From assembly GCA_021792135.1 (NCBI GenBank), contig JAJYVF010000024.1, positions 19,855-83,854 on the forward strand: a stretch of 64,000 nt of DNA, written 5' to 3'. The notes below the pieces were generated by a model, which made no database searches, was not told the DNA's origin, and was given only the letters and a program-made list of their open reading frames with translations. The stretch's first letter is position 1. Every line of letters begins with the position of its first letter. A program made the position numbers and the translations under genes. This document shows positions 63,379-64,000 of this stretch, one piece after another. The DNA is from Acidobacteriota bacterium (GTDB lineage: Bacteria > Acidobacteriota > Terriglobia > Terriglobales > Acidobacteriaceae).

Positions 63379-64000
63379 ATGAGGAAATCCGAGGAAGGTG
63401 CAGGGGTATTGCGCGGCTCCCTGACGAGGCGCGCACTGCTGTTGGCTACATTGACTTTTGCGTCCTGCGCGTTTGCGCAGACGTTCAACGGCAAATGGGC
63501 AGGGGTGCAGAAGGTCCTGGATAACGGCGAAAAAGACCGGACCCTGCTGGAGCTTCACCAGTCGGGAGACAAAGTGACCGGCGAAATGAGGACGCTGGGG
63601 TTCCAGTCCGAGATTCACGGAACCGCCAGCGGCAACCACTTCCAGCTGATGGCGCCGTGGGATCCAGGCAAGCCGTTTGCTTCCGGTGAGCTGGTGGGCA
63701 AGGATCTGCACGTCAAGTGGGACGGGCACACCACCGTGCTGAGACCGGCCACGTCGGCCGATGAGATTCCGAGCATCCCCTACATCACTCCTCCGGCGAT
63801 CCAGCCCGTTCCCTACAACAAGCTGGCCAGGAAGCCTCCGATGGGGTGGAACAGCTGGAATCTATTTGCGGGCAAAGTCGACGACACGGTGGTGCGTGGA
63901 ATCGCGGACACCATGGTGTCGAGCGGGATGCGCGATGCCGGCTACATCTACGTGAACATCGACGACACGTGGGAGGGAACGCGGGATGCGCAGGGGAACC
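63379..64000 (+). CDS. GH27 alpha-galactosidase/alpha-N-acetylgalactosaminidase, N-terminal part
   Basis: The frame runs off the window after 207 residues. A signal peptide (TRRALLLATLTFASCAFAQ, possibly Tat or lipidated at the Cys) leads into a small beta domain (FNGKWAGVQKVLDNGEKDRT to HTTVLRP, about residues 35-120) not usual at this end of GH27. The catalytic barrel then begins with KPPMGWNSWNLFAGKVDD and DAGYIYVNIDDTWEG, the diagnostic melibiase start. The nucleophile lies beyond the edge. With agaS and a PfkB kinase upstream, release and use of GalNAc or galactose is plausible. ATG 63379 follows GAGGGG. Confidence 0.9.
   Translation, partial: MRKSEEGAGVLRGSLTRRALLLATLTFASCAFAQTFNGKWAGVQKVLDNGEKDRTLLELHQSGDKVTGEMRTLGFQSEIHGTASGNHFQLMAPWDPGKPFASGELVGKDLHVKWDGHTTVLRPATSADEIPSIPYITPPAIQPVPYNKLARKPPMGWNSWNLFAGKVDDTVVRGIADTMVSSGMRDAGYIYVNIDDTWEGTRDAQGN

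Noticed and set aside
1..64000. CRISPR array, prophage or intact insertion sequence
   Set aside because: No regularly spaced direct repeats, phage structural genes or transposase were seen.

Overview
The window looks like a piece of chromosome from an acidobacterium (Acidobacteriota, probably class Terriglobia). The pointers are a G+C-rich sequence, a hopanoid-modifying radical SAM enzyme (HpnJ), the futalosine menaquinone enzyme MqnC, a decayed Oar-type TonB receptor, several Tat-exported sugar enzymes and a Bacillus-like fadNAE set. These lineage calls rest on family recognition only; no database was searched. There is no rRNA operon, CRISPR array, prophage or intact insertion sequence. One tRNA is present.

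Layout. 1-4.7 kb: the C-terminal half of a sigma-54 activator, gamma-glutamyltranspeptidase, and a pair of Tat-signal sugar enzymes (TIM-barrel isomerase and Gfo/Idh oxidoreductase). 4.8-10.6 kb: a DinB-like protein, then a tightly coupled trio: penicillin acylase, a large membrane protein and IspA. 10.7-17.6 kb: housekeeping and hydrolytic genes (add, mutY, an M28 peptidase, an acyl-CoA dehydrogenase, two small unknowns). 17.6-23.2 kb, minus strand: the beta-oxidation set fadN-fadA-fadE with a PIN-domain remnant lodged between fadA and fadE. 23.5-26.1 kb: HU, SppA, a GT2 glycosyltransferase and tRNA-CAU. 26.3-31.2 kb: a GH31 glycosidase, an unlisted 30-residue membrane microprotein, an internally duplicated HPP-like membrane protein behind a structured leader, and a secreted protein.

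31.3-40.8 kb, minus strand: a four-gene RND efflux operon (MdtA-, MdtB- and MdtC-like plus an outer-membrane factor), with overlapping or near-overlapping junctions and unusual low-complexity inserts. 41-49.3 kb: ribulokinase, then an ABC exporter directly followed by a 1534-residue GT84 cyclic-glucan-synthase-like protein that lacks the usual GH94 domain. 49.4-51.8 kb: two half-size EamA/SMR-like subunits downstream of hpnJ. 52-56.7 kb: xseB, a SET-domain protein, a TPR lipid/secretory protein, a DUF481 outer-membrane protein and mqnC. 56.8-59.4 kb is a decay zone with two pseudogenes around a dicarboxylate/amino-acid symporter. 59.5-64 kb: an amidohydrolase, a PfkB sugar kinase, AgaS and the start of a GH27 glycosidase, consistent with galactosamine/galactoside catabolism.

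No single locus is clearly a new defence or mobile system. The best leads for something undescribed are the ABC exporter plus short GT84 synthase, the hpnJ plus paired small transporters, the duplicated HPP-like protein with its leader and nearby microprotein, and the penicillin-acylase/membrane-protein/ispA operon.
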